Source of the DNA: an uncultured Rhodospirillaceae bacterium | GTDB taxonomy: Bacteria > Pseudomonadota > Alphaproteobacteria > Rhodospirillales > Rhodospirillaceae | Assembly (NCBI GenBank): GCA_943787205.1 | Contig: CALSLN010000004.1 | Span: forward strand, 62,001-126,000 | DNA: 64,000 nucleotides | Direction: 5' to 3' | In this document: positions 1 through 9,573 of the stretch, piece by piece | Numbering within the stretch: position 1 is the first letter of the stretch | How the letters are laid out: the number at the start of each line of letters is the position of its first letter | The notes under the pieces: generated by a model | Seen by the model: only the letters and a program-made list of their open reading frames with translations | What the model was told of the DNA's origin: nothing | Database searches by the model: none | Made by a program: the position numbers and the translations under genes

Positions 1-263
1 CAGAGAGGAATTTCAATCAAAAATCGTTATTTGCCTATAACTAAGGCAATTAATTTAAGTGATTGAAAAATATAGAGAAAAGGGCGCTATGGCCTCTTCT
101 GGACCAAACCAACAGGTTATTTGTCTTCCAACTGAACAATCTTTACGGACATCAAAATTGGTGTGTACAACTCACTTGACTCACCTACCGGCTTAGCGTC
201 GGATTTTGATTCGATGTGTACTTTCTGTGACAAATCAATGGATTAAAGATCAGGGCGGTTGAG
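1..263. other. AT-rich stretch without a supported gene
   Basis: This is the sequence downstream of folB, at the window edge. It is more AT-rich than the genes around it. A 35-codon plus-strand reading frame starts at ATG 89 behind an AAAAGGG-like ribosome-binding sequence, but its product shows no recognisable motif, so I do not call it a gene. I see no clear terminator hairpin here. Confidence 0.4.
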
Positions 264-684
264 TCAGCTTGCCGTATGGCGCTCAATTTCTACGCCGACG
301 CTTTCCACGTCTTCAAAAACGTCGAGTTTTTCGACCCGGACTCGGACGGTATGGCAGTCTGGATGCTGAAGACAAGTTTGGGCGATTCGCTCCGCTAGGG
401 TCTCGACAAGGTTGGTGTGCCCGTCGTTGGTAATGGCCCGAATCTTGGTGACCACATCCTCATAACACACGACGTTCCCTAGCTGATCGGCAAGCGGGTT
501 TCCGTCATCTGTGACGGCAAGATCTAGGTTAATTCGGACGCGCTGAGGTTTGCCCTGTTCATGGGGGTGGATGCCAATATCGCAGGGTAGGACCAGGTCT
601 CGAATAAAGACGTGGCGGACCCGCTCTGCTGCATCCGCGATGCGTCAGCGGCTCGATCACCCTCGATTTGCTAACGTCACCCAT
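264..684 (-). CDS. folB: Dihydroneopterin aldolase FolB, frameshifted near the N-terminus
   Basis: FolB converts 7,8-dihydroneopterin to 6-hydroxymethyl-dihydropterin and glycolaldehyde in cytosolic folate synthesis. The longest open part, 68 residues ending EIERHTAS, is only the C-terminal half. Reading the same frame upstream of 470 gives VRHVFIRDLVLPCDIGIHPH and QRVRINLDLAV, the typical FolB N-terminus, but with no start codon. The most likely start is ATG at 684, whose frame reads MGDVSKSRVIEPLT and joins the FolB frame (IADAAERVRHVF) through a one-base shift near 645. That gives about 139 residues, slightly longer than the usual 120. The ATG overlaps the stop of the upstream reductase gene (ATGGGTGA), so the two are probably translationally coupled. 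The frameshift may be a sequencing error. Confidence 0.8.
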
Positions 685-1470
685 TCAACGATCTGTCCTT
701 CCTTCTGGCTGGGTCCCACCCTAGATGCTCACCGCTGTCTACGGCTATCATCTCGCCTGTCACGGCATCGGGCATGCGAGCAGAGTACTTTACGGCCGCC
801 GCAATGTCATCGAGGTTCGACCTGTACGTTTGTAGCGGCGTCGCTTGAGACGGCTTGACGTCTGAGAACGTCGTCTTCTGCTTTGTCGTGCATTTGGGAG
901 TGTCGGCCCTGGCCCGACTGCCATTGACGCGGATTTTCGCGGTGCCAGCGCCATATGCGAAGTGTCTGGGTCAACGTCCAGAGCCCTGTCTTGCTAACCG
1001 TGTAGGACATGAACGTCCGGCGTTAGGTTGAAGACGCGCTGGTCGATCACATTCACGATAGCGCCCTCTGTATTATCGGGAAGCGCCCGAGCAAAAGCCT
1101 GGCTTAGAATAAACGGGGCGTGCAAGTTCACACTCAGATGGTTCTGCCAGGACGCTGTTGTAACTTGATCCCAGTTTTCTTCTTCAAAAATTGAGGCGTT
1201 GTTGATGAGTGCGTTGACTGGGCCCAGCGCTGCGGTCACGGCGGGGAGTAAATTCTCTGTCTCTGCCGTATTGCTTAAGTCTGCGGAAAATACGGCGGCG
1301 CGACCGCCATGCTCCTCGATGGAGCGGGCCACGTCGGTGGCTTCCGTGCTGGACCCGAAGTAATGAATGGCAACGGTCCAGCCACTTTCCGCCAAGCTTT
1401 CTGTGAGCGCGCGTCCAATGCGTTTGGCGCCACCTGTTATGAGCACTGTCTTGGATGTAGATATGTTCAT
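677..1470 (-). CDS. FolM-like short-chain dehydrogenase (pteridine reductase type), several frameshifts
   Basis: This NAD(P)H-dependent SDR resembles dihydromonapterin/dihydrofolate reductase FolM. The N-terminus has TGGAKRIGRAL, the FolM/PTR1-type form of the nucleotide-binding motif, followed by NNAS. The frame breaks at about 1011-1015 (an apparent extra base after TPD). It resumes as MSYTVSKTGLWTLTQTL, which holds the catalytic Y-x-x-x-K. After that the homology passes through other frames: RVNGIGPGPTLPNARQS-like pieces, then LDDIAAAVKYSARMPDAVTGEMIAVDSG near the end. The last frame stops at 677. The ATG at 1470 overlaps the antiporter stop (TAATG), and the gene end overlaps folB, so all three form an operon. 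With at least three shifts it could be a true pseudogene or badly sequenced. Adjacency to folB supports a pterin role. Confidence 0.72.
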
Positions 1471-2444
1471 TATATTATGCGCTCAACGCCAATGTACTGG
1501 ATGGCAATGTAGGCGGCGTATAAGGTCAGACAAACTGTGCCTTCGCGGCGATTAAGGACGTTTCCGGTTAGCATCAGTGGCACGAGTAGGATTGCTGCTG
1601 CTGCCATCACCCAAATATCGAAAGTTAAGATTTGCTCGCCGACAGGGACGTCAGCGACCGTCGCTGTCACTCCCATGACGCCGAGAATGTTGAAGATGTT
1701 GCTGCCCATCACGTTTCCAACGATGAGATCCGTATGTCGTTTCGCTGCTGCTGCAGCGACCGTAGCAAGCTCTGGCAAGGACGTTCCGATAGCCACCATC
1801 GTGAGGCCGATGACTTCTTCTCCGACGCCGAGGCTGCGGGCTATTGTTGTAGCACCGCTGACCAAAAGTTCAGCGCCAATTGCAACGCCGAGTAGGCCGC
1901 CAACAACCCAGAATGTCGCACGCTTCATTGGGACAGTGGTCTCTGGTGCAGCCTCATCCATGTCGATCATGCTGAGGTCATCCATGCCATGCTTCTTACC
2001 TTGCACGTATGAGAAAACCAGAAAGGCCAGAAGGAGTAGGATCATGATCGTGCCAGATAAAGAGGCAAAAGATCCGGTTAAGGCGATTGCGATAAACAGG
2101 ACTGTTGCGCCCACCATGATAGAGCCGTCGCGCAGGAAGTGATTTCTATTGGCTGAGATGGGGCACATCAGTGCGCCAGCACCCAAGATCAGCAGAATAT
2201 TGGCTATGTTGCTGCCAACAATATTCCCCACGGCAATCCCTGCAGCCCCGGCGGAAGCGGCTCGCACGCAGACGACGAGTTCAGGCAGAGATGTGCCAAG
2301 TGCAACAATGGTGAGGCCGACCACAAGTGGCGAGATGTTTAGGCGTGCTGCAATAGCGACTGCACCCTGAATCAGATAGTCAGCGCCACCACTCAGTAAA
2401 ACCAAACCAATAAGGAGGGACGCGTAGGGGATAATTTCAGCCAA
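1470..2444 (-). CDS. Calcium/sodium antiporter (CaCA family, YrbG-like)
   Basis: This inner-membrane K+-independent Na+/Ca2+ exchanger-type protein has 324 residues, the normal length. It carries the two inverted alpha repeats of the CaCA family. Repeat 1 has GLTIVALGTSLPEL and GNIVGSNIANIL near residues 42-90; repeat 2 has GLTMVAIGTSLPEL and GNVMGSNIFNIL near 215-260. These GTSLPE and GSN motifs carry the ion-binding acidic and polar residues. About ten hydrophobic segments are visible, with a charged cytoplasmic loop (KKHGMDDLSMIDMDE) between the halves. It is the first gene of the operon with folM and folB, although the functional link is unclear. Promoter sequences should lie in 2445-2588. 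Confidence 0.92.
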   Translation of the reverse strand: MAEIIPYASLLIGLVLLSGGADYLIQGAVAIAARLNISPLVVGLTIVALGTSLPELVVCVRAASAGAAGIAVGNIVGSNIANILLILGAGALMCPISANRNHFLRDGSIMVGATVLFIAIALTGSFASLSGTIMILLLLAFLVFSYVQGKKHGMDDLSMIDMDEAAPETTVPMKRATFWVVGGLLGVAIGAELLVSGATTIARSLGVGEEVIGLTMVAIGTSLPELATVAAAAAKRHTDLIVGNVMGSNIFNILGVMGVTATVADVPVGEQILTFDIWVMAAAAILLVPLMLTGNVLNRREGTVCLTLYAAYIAIQYIGVERII

Positions 2445-2588
2445 AACGAAACGCCTAACCTAATAAATATCTGCTCTTGTGTGGTACGCGGACCGTTCTT
2501 TTTTGGCAAGGCCCGAAGGGCTTGAACGTTAGCCAACTCAGCGGTATCAAGCCCTAGTCGCTCAATACTGGACAGTCACAAGATCAAT

Positions 2589-2732
2589 ATGTCTGAAACA
2601 CCATCAAATGGCCCAAAATTGCTCTTAGTCCTATGTGCGGCTCTCATCTCGATATGGGCTGTCTATTTGATTATCGCGCCTCAACCGGAAGGCGCTCCGG
2701 AGCTCAATCGGACTCTGCAGGAAGACGGTTAG
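2589..2732 (+). CDS. Small single-pass membrane protein (47 aa)
   Basis: ATG 2589 opens a 47-residue frame: a short polar N-terminus (MSETPSNGPK), one hydrophobic segment (LLLVLCAALISIWAVYLII) and an acidic tail. The composition is that of a genuine small membrane protein rather than a random frame. No strong Shine-Dalgarno sequence is visible (CACAAGATCAAT precedes the start). It converges on the neighbouring minus-strand gene and overlaps its stop by four bases (TTAG). No family is recognised. Confidence 0.5.
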   Translation: MSETPSNGPKLLLVLCAALISIWAVYLIIAPQPEGAPELNRTLQEDG

Positions 2733-3859
2733 TCGTCCTCTTCCTTCTCGATGCGCTCGATATACTGGTCTAGCAGACCAATGTAATCGGGTGCCGGTTG
2801 CTGCCACGCAGATTTTGGCAAGAGAGTTGCCTTGTGTCGCTCGAGCAGGCGGGCCGGCTGGTATTGTAAAAGGCTAGAAAGGCTGGCTCCGGATTTTATT
2901 AACTCGGTCGCCTGAGTTTTTATGACCCTGCGGCCCGGGAGAAAAGCGCCAACTGTCGCAGCTGCGGTGATGTCTGATGGTAGGCCGTATTGAGGCACGA
3001 GGACTGCCTGGTTGAACGCATAAAACGACGTGTATGTGGCAAAGTTTCCATCAACTTCGACTATTGGAATGCGATCGACCTTTAGGCGGCGCCCCTGGGC
3101 ATCTTCAGCGGTCGCCAATCGTTTAGCAATCGCATCCAGTGTAGAGCGAAAAGGGTCCTCGCTCATTTGTCCGACAAGGACATGCCCTGGTGCAACGAAG
3201 GCGCAGGTTCTACGAATTTACCCTCTGCTGAAGTCATCGCCAAGACAGTCATCAATCCAGATAACCCGCGTAACGCCGAGCCATCGGCTCAAAATATCAA
3301 AGACATCGAGCTTGTGGACCCCTTGGTTTCTATCGGCTCTCATTGCCGCTGAGGATGCGGCAATAAGCGTTCCTTCGCCGTCGCCACAAAAGGCTGTTCC
3401 CTCTAACGTCAGCGGTGCCCTGAACCGTCGTATCTCAGTCTCACCGAGTAGGGTGTGTGTAAGAACTGCATCTTCATCCCAAGATTCAACCTGGCCAGCC
3501 CATCCGTCGAATTGCCAGTCAACGGCTGCGGATCCACCTTTTCCATCAACGAGAAATGTTGGGCCCGTATCGCGTAAGCGCGCTGATATGTGTGGGATAT
3601 TGAGAACGTCAATATGACGGCCGCATTGCTCTATGATTTCAGCTCTATCGTTAGGTCGCGCCAATACAGTTACGGGCTCATACCCTCCAATTGCTTTGAG
3701 GGCAGGTGTGAGTTCGTTCTTGAGAGCCCGGAATTTGTCTTTGCTATCGGATTGTGTCGTGGGCCATGCTGCCCAGGTCCGCGCATGACGGCACCACTCT
3801 GCCGGCATGTAAAAGCCATCGTCGGTTGGTCTCGTCACGGTCTGCTGAGGCTGCGTCAT
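2729..3859 (-). pseudogene. Decayed agmatine deiminase / peptidyl-arginine deiminase-like gene
   Basis: Two pieces in one frame, 213 and 145 codons, are split by a TAA around 3215. Together they span about 376 residues, the family length. The fold signatures are visible: MPAEWCRHARTWAAWP at the start, RDTGPTFLVDGKGGSAAVDW, RFRAPLTLEG, VAPGHVLVGQ, and VPQYG with FPGRRV near the end. The catalytic residues are not. The family motif GGGNIHC with the nucleophilic cysteine is replaced by SGASLSS. EGGSIHVDGEG is replaced by EGTAFCGDGEG, and the GHVD histidine region is disrupted by the stop. Two compensating single-base shifts around 3190-3220 would bypass the stop (GDDSAEGKFVE) but would not restore the histidine. 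It could be a pseudogene or a divergent pseudoenzyme. It lies 50 bp downstream of the 5-oxoprolinase gene, probably co-transcribed. Confidence 0.75.
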
Positions 3860-3909
3860 GAGCCACGATACAAAGGCAGGTGCCGGGCGTCTACGCTCGA
3901 ACGGCGGCT

Positions 3910-6900
3910 TTAGCTTTTACTTGGTTTGCCGAACCCACCACCACCTGGTGTGGCAATGGAAATGACATCGCCGGGCCCAAGGTCGGCGTGATCTGCGTAT
4001 CTCAATAGGGTGCGTGAGCCATCGGCGCGTATAACTTCTGTTTTGCCAGTGAGTCCCGCATCACCGCCAGATAGTCCGAATGGTTCTGTTGTCCGACGGC
4101 CCGAGAGAATGGCCGCTGACATGGGTTCGAGGAACCGAATCTTTCGGGTCACGCCGTCGCCACCTGAATGGCGACCCAGACCGCCAGACCCTTTTCTTAT
4201 GCGGAAAGATTCTAGGAGGACTGGGTAGCGCCATTCCAATACTTCTGGATCAGTGAGTCGAGAATTTGTCATGTGGCTGTGTATGGCATCGGTTCCATCG
4301 AAGTTTGTGCCGGCACCGGTCCCACCACAGAGCGTCTCATAATATTGATGGGTTGCATTACCGAAGGTCAGGTTGTTCATCGTACCTTGGCTGGCAGCGA
4401 GGCGGCCAAGCGCACCGTACAGGGCATCGCATATGATCTGGGAGGTCTCAACATTACCCGCGACGACGGCGGCCGGATGGATGGGGTTTAGCATAGAGCC
4501 TTCTGGGATGATGAGCGTCAGCGGCTTGAGGCAGCCTTCATTGAGCGGGATATCATCGTCGACAAGCGTTCTGAAGACATACAGAACAGCAGCTCTGCAA
4601 ACGGCGGAGGGGGCGTTGTAATTGCTTGGTCGTTGCGCCGATGTCCCAGTGAAATCGATCGTTGCGGATCTTGTTGCTCGGTCTATGGAAATAGAAACAC
4701 AGACCTCACTTCCATCATCCATGGGAGCCGCAAAACTGCCTTCTTCTAAGTTATCGATTGCGCGCCGAACGGCTTCTTCTGCATTATTTTGTATATGCCC
4801 AGTGTAGGCCTTAACGCCTTCCAGCCCATAGTGATCGATCATGGCGTGCAGTTCAGTCGCGCCTTTGGTGCAGGCTGCGATTTGGGCCCGTAGATCGGCC
4901 ATGTTTTGATCGGGAGATCGCGCTGGGTATTGGCCAGATGCGAGTGATGCGCGAATATTGGATTCTAAAATCTCGCCGTCACGTACCAAGGGAAGCGCAT
5001 CAAAGAGAATTCCCTCTTCATCGATTGTGCGGCTATTTGGTGGCATAGACCCCGGCGTTAAGCCGCCGATATCGGCATGATGCCCTCGAGCCGCGACAAA
5101 GAACGCCCGTTCGCCAGTCGCTCGGTCGAAAACGGGCATAACCACTGTGATGTCGGGAAGGTGGGTGCCACCGTTGTAAGGCGCATTTGTTATATACGCG
5201 TCGCCAGTCTTCATGGTTTCGCTGTGGGCTGTGATAATGGCGCGAACGCTTTCACCCATTGATCCCAAATGAACAGGCATATGAGGGGCGTTGGCTACAA
5301 GCTCACCGTTGTTGTTGAACACAGCACATGAGAAATCGAGGCGCTCTTTTATATTCACCGAATGCGCGGTGTTCTGGAGCGCCGCGCCCATTTGCTCGGC
5401 GATTGACATGAAAAGGCTGTTAAAGATTTCAACCAAGATAGGGTCGGCCTGTGTGCTGACTAAATTTTTCTTTTCTTTGTGTGTTGTTCTGGTCAGCACG
5501 AGGTTGCCGTCATCCGATACACCGGCCTGCCAATCTGGCTCGACGACTGTGGTTGCATTGGCATCGATCAGGATTGCCGGGCCGGGAATTCTAGCCCCTG
5601 GCGGGAGTGTTTCTGACTCGTAGACGGGAACCGAACACCATGTTCCGTCAGCCCACATTTGGACAGTTTCAATCGGCCTGTCTGTTTGTGGTTGGCCTAG
5701 AGTTGAAGGCGTCGCACGCTCAGGGCTAACGCCGCCGCCACTCGCTTCAGAGGTCAGGATCTCAACAATGAGCGTCTTGCCTTGCTGGAGAAATCCATAA
5801 AGCCTGAGGTGCTCCGTTTCGAACTCCTGAATGATAGTGTTTAGATCACTTACTTCTATGGGGATCGAAAAGTCAGATCCTTCGTAGCGGATATGCAGGT
5901 GTTCGGTGGTCTGGATATCGGGTTCTGCAACATACTGAGCTACCAACTCATTGCATGCCTTTTTTGACAAAGCGGATAGGCTCGCTAGGACTGCATCGAA
6001 CCGTGCTGCATTAAGGGGGTGGGCGTGTGTTTGTTCTTTTATGACTCGAAGGTCGGCCAATCCCATTCCATAGGCTGATAAAACACCTGAAAACGGCGGG
6101 ACAAATATTTTTTCAATACCGAGGCAATCGGCGACACGACAGGCATGCTGACCACCGGCGCCGCCAAAACAAACCAATGTATATTCAGCGGCGTTGCGGC
6201 CGCGCTGGACAGATATTTTCTTGATGGCATTCGCCATGTTCTCGACAGCGAGTGTTAGAAAACCGTCAGCGAGTGCTTCCGGTGTTCTTTTGCTTCCTAT
6301 GGTCGCCGCTGTCGTGTCCGCAAGCGCACCGAATTTGATTCGCACCGCTTTGGCATCGAGTGGTTCGTCCGCATTGTCGCCAAAAACGCGCGGAAAATGC
6401 TGCGGTTGAATCCTGCCGAGAAGGACGTTGCAGTCTGTTACCGTCAATGGTCCGCCCCTCCGGTATGACGCTGGGCCAGGATTAGACCCGGCGCTTTCAG
6501 GGCCGACGCGTAGTCTCAAGCCGTCAAAGATACATTGTGACCCACCACCGGCTGCGACGGTGTTGATGTCCATCATGGGCGCACGGATTCGCACACCGGC
6601 GACAGTGGCGTCCAAGGTGCGCTCATAGGACCCCGCATAGTGGGTAACATCCGTGGATGTACCGCCCATATCGAATCCAATGATTTTATCGAAGCCGGCA
6701 GATTTTGCGACGCCGACCATGCCGACGACACCCCCAGCCGGTCCGGATAAGATGGCGTCTTTGCCGCGGAACTGATGGGCATCCGTAAGCCCACCATTAG
6801 ATTGCATAAAAAGAACGCGTGCGTTGCCTACGTTATCGGAAACCTGTTCAACATAGTGCCGCAAAGTCGGGGACAGGTAAGCGTCGGCGACCGTTGTATC

Positions 6901-7512
6901 GCCTCGACCCACCAGCTTCATGAGCGGGATGACATCGTGAGAAGCCGAGACCTGGGTGAATCCGATGTCTTTGGCCATCGCGCTAATTTTCTTTTCGTGC
7001 ACAGGGAATCTATCCGCGTGCAACAAGGTTATGGCAACGGAGGTGTAACCTTCCTCGAATGCTGCTCGTAAACCATCATATGTGGCCTTCTCGTCGAGTG
7101 CGGTTTCAATGCTACCGTTCGCATAGACGCGCTCTTGAATCTCTAAGACGTCTGAATACAGCATCGGCGGACGTTGAATATGCAAGTCGAATAGCCTGGG
7201 GCGCTGTTGGGTTCCTATGTGGAGGGCATCTGCAAACCCGCGTGTAATCGCGAGCAGGGTGCGCTCGCCCTTGCGCTCGAGTAGGGCGTTCGTTGCTACA
7301 GTCGTACCCATCTTAATGGCGTCAACACTTGCACTGGGAAACGCGTCGCTATCGGATAGGCCAAGAATTCGCCGCATGCCCTCGATCGCTGAATCGGCAT
7401 AGTGTGTCGGGTTCTCTGATAGAAGTTTAGCAGACTGAATTTTACCGTCAGGTGCCCGTGCGACAATGTCCGTGAAAGTGCCGCCGCGATCAATCCAGAA
7501 TTGCCAAGTCAT
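3910..7512 (-). CDS. Fused hydantoinase A/B (5-oxoprolinase type)
   Basis: This cytosolic enzyme hydrolyses 5-oxoproline or a hydantoin-like cyclic amide with ATP. It has 1200 residues, matching the fused HyuA-HyuB architecture of 5-oxoprolinases. The HyuA half (residues 1 to about 690) begins MTWQFWIDRGGTFTDIVARAPDG and carries GFDMGGTSTDV, the phosphate-binding motif of the family. The HyuB half starts near 700 with DPILVEIFNSLFMSIAEQMG, continues through HMPVHLGSMGESV, and ends in GLSGGDAG and ATPGGGGFG. I place the start at ATG 7512 because MTWQFWIDRGG is the usual beginning; an ATG two codons earlier also exists. The sequence reads intact from end to end. The deiminase-like gene follows 50 bp downstream. 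Exact substrate is not decided by sequence. Confidence 0.9.
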   Translation of the reverse strand: MTWQFWIDRGGTFTDIVARAPDGKIQSAKLLSENPTHYADSAIEGMRRILGLSDSDAFPSASVDAIKMGTTVATNALLERKGERTLLAITRGFADALHIGTQQRPRLFDLHIQRPPMLYSDVLEIQERVYANGSIETALDEKATYDGLRAAFEEGYTSVAITLLHADRFPVHEKKISAMAKDIGFTQVSASHDVIPLMKLVGRGDTTVADAYLSPTLRHYVEQVSDNVGNARVLFMQSNGGLTDAHQFRGKDAILSGPAGGVVGMVGVAKSAGFDKIIGFDMGGTSTDVTHYAGSYERTLDATVAGVRIRAPMMDINTVAAGGGSQCIFDGLRLRVGPESAGSNPGPASYRRGGPLTVTDCNVLLGRIQPQHFPRVFGDNADEPLDAKAVRIKFGALADTTAATIGSKRTPEALADGFLTLAVENMANAIKKISVQRGRNAAEYTLVCFGGAGGQHACRVADCLGIEKIFVPPFSGVLSAYGMGLADLRVIKEQTHAHPLNAARFDAVLASLSALSKKACNELVAQYVAEPDIQTTEHLHIRYEGSDFSIPIEVSDLNTIIQEFETEHLRLYGFLQQGKTLIVEILTSEASGGGVSPERATPSTLGQPQTDRPIETVQMWADGTWCSVPVYESETLPPGARIPGPAILIDANATTVVEPDWQAGVSDDGNLVLTRTTHKEKKNLVSTQADPILVEIFNSLFMSIAEQMGAALQNTAHSVNIKERLDFSCAVFNNNGELVANAPHMPVHLGSMGESVRAIITAHSETMKTGDAYITNAPYNGGTHLPDITVVMPVFDRATGERAFFVAARGHHADIGGLTPGSMPPNSRTIDEEGILFDALPLVRDGEILESNIRASLASGQYPARSPDQNMADLRAQIAACTKGATELHAMIDHYGLEGVKAYTGHIQNNAEEAVRRAIDNLEEGSFAAPMDDGSEVCVSISIDRATRSATIDFTGTSAQRPSNYNAPSAVCRAAVLYVFRTLVDDDIPLNEGCLKPLTLIIPEGSMLNPIHPAAVVAGNVETSQIICDALYGALGRLAASQGTMNNLTFGNATHQYYETLCGGTGAGTNFDGTDAIHSHMTNSRLTDPEVLEWRYPVLLESFRIRKGSGGLGRHSGGDGVTRKIRFLEPMSAAILSGRRTTEPFGLSGGDAGLTGKTEVIRADGSRTLLRYADHADLGPGDVISIATPGGGGFGKPSKS

Positions 7513-7752
7513 AAACATCGTCGATCAGGTATGAGAGATGATTCGAGTGGTCGCCAAACTTCCACGCCGGAACCGGTGTGGCAAGTGGCCACGCATACTT
7601 TATAAAGGCGAGCAGCCGAGGTACATTCGGCCTTCAGTCGCAGACCTACGTCTCGCGGCTTTCGTGATGATTAGAAGGCAGTGATGTGTCGGCCTAGAAA
7701 CGCATTCAGGATCACCACCACTGCCACGTCTTATTTTTTAGGTATTGCTTGA

Positions 7753-9573
7753 ATGGAAAAGCCGCTACCCCCAAAGCTTGCTACTCGACTAAACCAAGGT
7801 TTGGAAAGCCATAGGGCTGGTGATTTGCAGGCCGCGCTGAAGGCTTATGACTCAGTGCTGAAAAAGAAACCCCTCAACGCAGATGCGCTGTGGTTAAAGG
7901 GGTCCGTTTTCGTTGGGCTTGGTGATGGCCCATCAGCCGTCGCGTGGCTGACAAAGGCCGTGAAACGCCGCCCAGCTGATGCCGCAATCACAAACGACCT
8001 GGGAATGGCATATGAGTCATGTGGCGATATTGAAGCAGCAAGGGATGCTTTTAAGAAGGCGCAAGGGCTGGATCCAGAGGAACCCTCTGTACGCGTGAAT
8101 ATCGCGCGTTATGCCCTGGCTGATGGGCAAGCAGATGTCGCCCTCCATGAAGCTGACGAGGCGATAAAGACGCAGCCATATCTTGTTGAGGCGCACAACA
8201 CTAGGGGCCTAGCTCTTGTAACGCTTGGGCGTGAAGAGGATGGATTAACGGCATTTGCTGCAGCTCTTGAACAGTCTCCCAACGATGTCGGCGTACTTTT
8301 TAACAAAGGTGATCTGCTCCGAAAGCGTGGAGCGTTTGAAAATGGGCAGCTTGCACTGAGGAGAGTTGCGGACCTTGCGGGCCCGGGATCAGACGATTGG
8401 GCAAAAGCCATGATGTCACTAGGACTCATTCATGTGGAGCTTGGTCAGTATACCGATGCCATGACTTGCTATAACAGCGTTCTTGGCCAGTGCCCTGGTC
8501 ACGTTGATACATTAACCAACAGAGCTGACCTCCGGTATCTTTTGGGAGACCTAGTGAGTGCTGAGCAAGACAACACTTTGGCGTTGGGGCTTGATGGCGA
8601 CAATGCAACTGCTAGATCCAACCAAGCTTTCATCCATTTGGCCAGAAGGAATTGGGGTGTTGGCTGGGATGACAATGAAGCGCGGTGGCTTGTCGATGAG
8701 CCAACATCCATACGCCGCGATCGGGGAATACCAGCTTGGGACGGTGTGTCGTCGGAGAAAACATCTCTCTTTGTTTGGGGTGAGCAAGGGCTGGGTGATC
8801 AGATTTTGTTTTCCACGCAAGTGGCGGATCTAGTGGCAAGCGGAGTTCATCCGACGTTAGAAGTCGATCGCCGCCTTGCCCCATTGCTGCAGCGAAGTTT
8901 CCCAGATTTAACCGTATTCGCATATGACGAGATTTCTGTTGAGGGTTTACGTGTGTTCGACGGGCAAATTGCTATGGGCTCTCTGGGTCGATTTTTGCGG
9001 AGGTCTGCAGAGTCCTTCCCTGAACCGAAGGCCTTCTTGAAGCAGGATGCAGAGCTTACAGAGCAACTTCGTCGGAAATATCTTGAGGGCGCGACCGGGA
9101 AGCCAGTTATAGGGTTGGCTTGGAACAGCATTAACCCTCGGACCGGTTCTAGGAAATCCTTACCCTTGGCAGAGTGGGGTTCAATTCTCACGATGACGGA
9201 CGCACATTTCGTGTCTCTGCAGTATGGCGAGGTCGATGCCGCAATAGAGGCTGCAAAAATAGCAACGGGCGTTCATATCAAAGTTGATGCTGACGTTAAC
9301 CCCATGGCTGACTTCGATGCGGCGGCGGCACAAGTTGCCGCTATGGATCTTGTTATCGCGACGTCTAATACCGCGGTTCACCTTGCAGGCGCACTTGGTA
9401 AAACGGTGTGGGTTATGATTCCGGCGGTTCCAGATTGGCGTTGGGGTTTGGAGGGCGATACAGCGCCTTGGTATCCAAACTTGCGGCTTTTCCGTCAGAA
9501 AGAGCAAGGTGACTGGGGCCCTGTTATTCGCGAAGTATCCACCGCTCTCGAGCAATGGTGCGCCGCAAATTAA
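7753..9573 (+). CDS. TPR protein with C-terminal glycosyltransferase-9-like domain
   Basis: The protein has 606 residues. Residues 1 to about 300 form tandem TPR helices, for example AGDLQAALKAYDSVLKKKPLNADALWLKGSVF and TDAMTCYNSVLGQCPGHVDTLTNRADL. From about 330 onward the chain changes to an alpha/beta domain: LFVWGEQGLGDQILFST, GLAWNSINPRTGSRKSLPLAEWG, and MDLVIATSNTAVHLAGALGKTVWVMIP. This resembles the donor-binding half of heptosyltransferase-like (GT9-related) domains often found behind TPRs. Such proteins are inferred to modify glycans or flagellin-like proteins, but no substrate is visible. It diverges from the 5-oxoprolinase gene and its stop overlaps the convergent DUF1800 gene by four bases. 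Confidence 0.8.
   Translation: MEKPLPPKLATRLNQGLESHRAGDLQAALKAYDSVLKKKPLNADALWLKGSVFVGLGDGPSAVAWLTKAVKRRPADAAITNDLGMAYESCGDIEAARDAFKKAQGLDPEEPSVRVNIARYALADGQADVALHEADEAIKTQPYLVEAHNTRGLALVTLGREEDGLTAFAAALEQSPNDVGVLFNKGDLLRKRGAFENGQLALRRVADLAGPGSDDWAKAMMSLGLIHVELGQYTDAMTCYNSVLGQCPGHVDTLTNRADLRYLLGDLVSAEQDNTLALGLDGDNATARSNQAFIHLARRNWGVGWDDNEARWLVDEPTSIRRDRGIPAWDGVSSEKTSLFVWGEQGLGDQILFSTQVADLVASGVHPTLEVDRRLAPLLQRSFPDLTVFAYDEISVEGLRVFDGQIAMGSLGRFLRRSAESFPEPKAFLKQDAELTEQLRRKYLEGATGKPVIGLAWNSINPRTGSRKSLPLAEWGSILTMTDAHFVSLQYGEVDAAIEAAKIATGVHIKVDADVNPMADFDAAAAQVAAMDLVIATSNTAVHLAGALGKTVWVMIPAVPDWRWGLEGDTAPWYPNLRLFRQKEQGDWGPVIREVSTALEQWCAAN

Noticed and set aside
1537..2142. 201-codon plus-strand frame opposite the antiporter gene
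   Set aside because: It is the mirror of a well-conserved membrane protein gene, and its basic, serine-rich product is typical of an antisense shadow.
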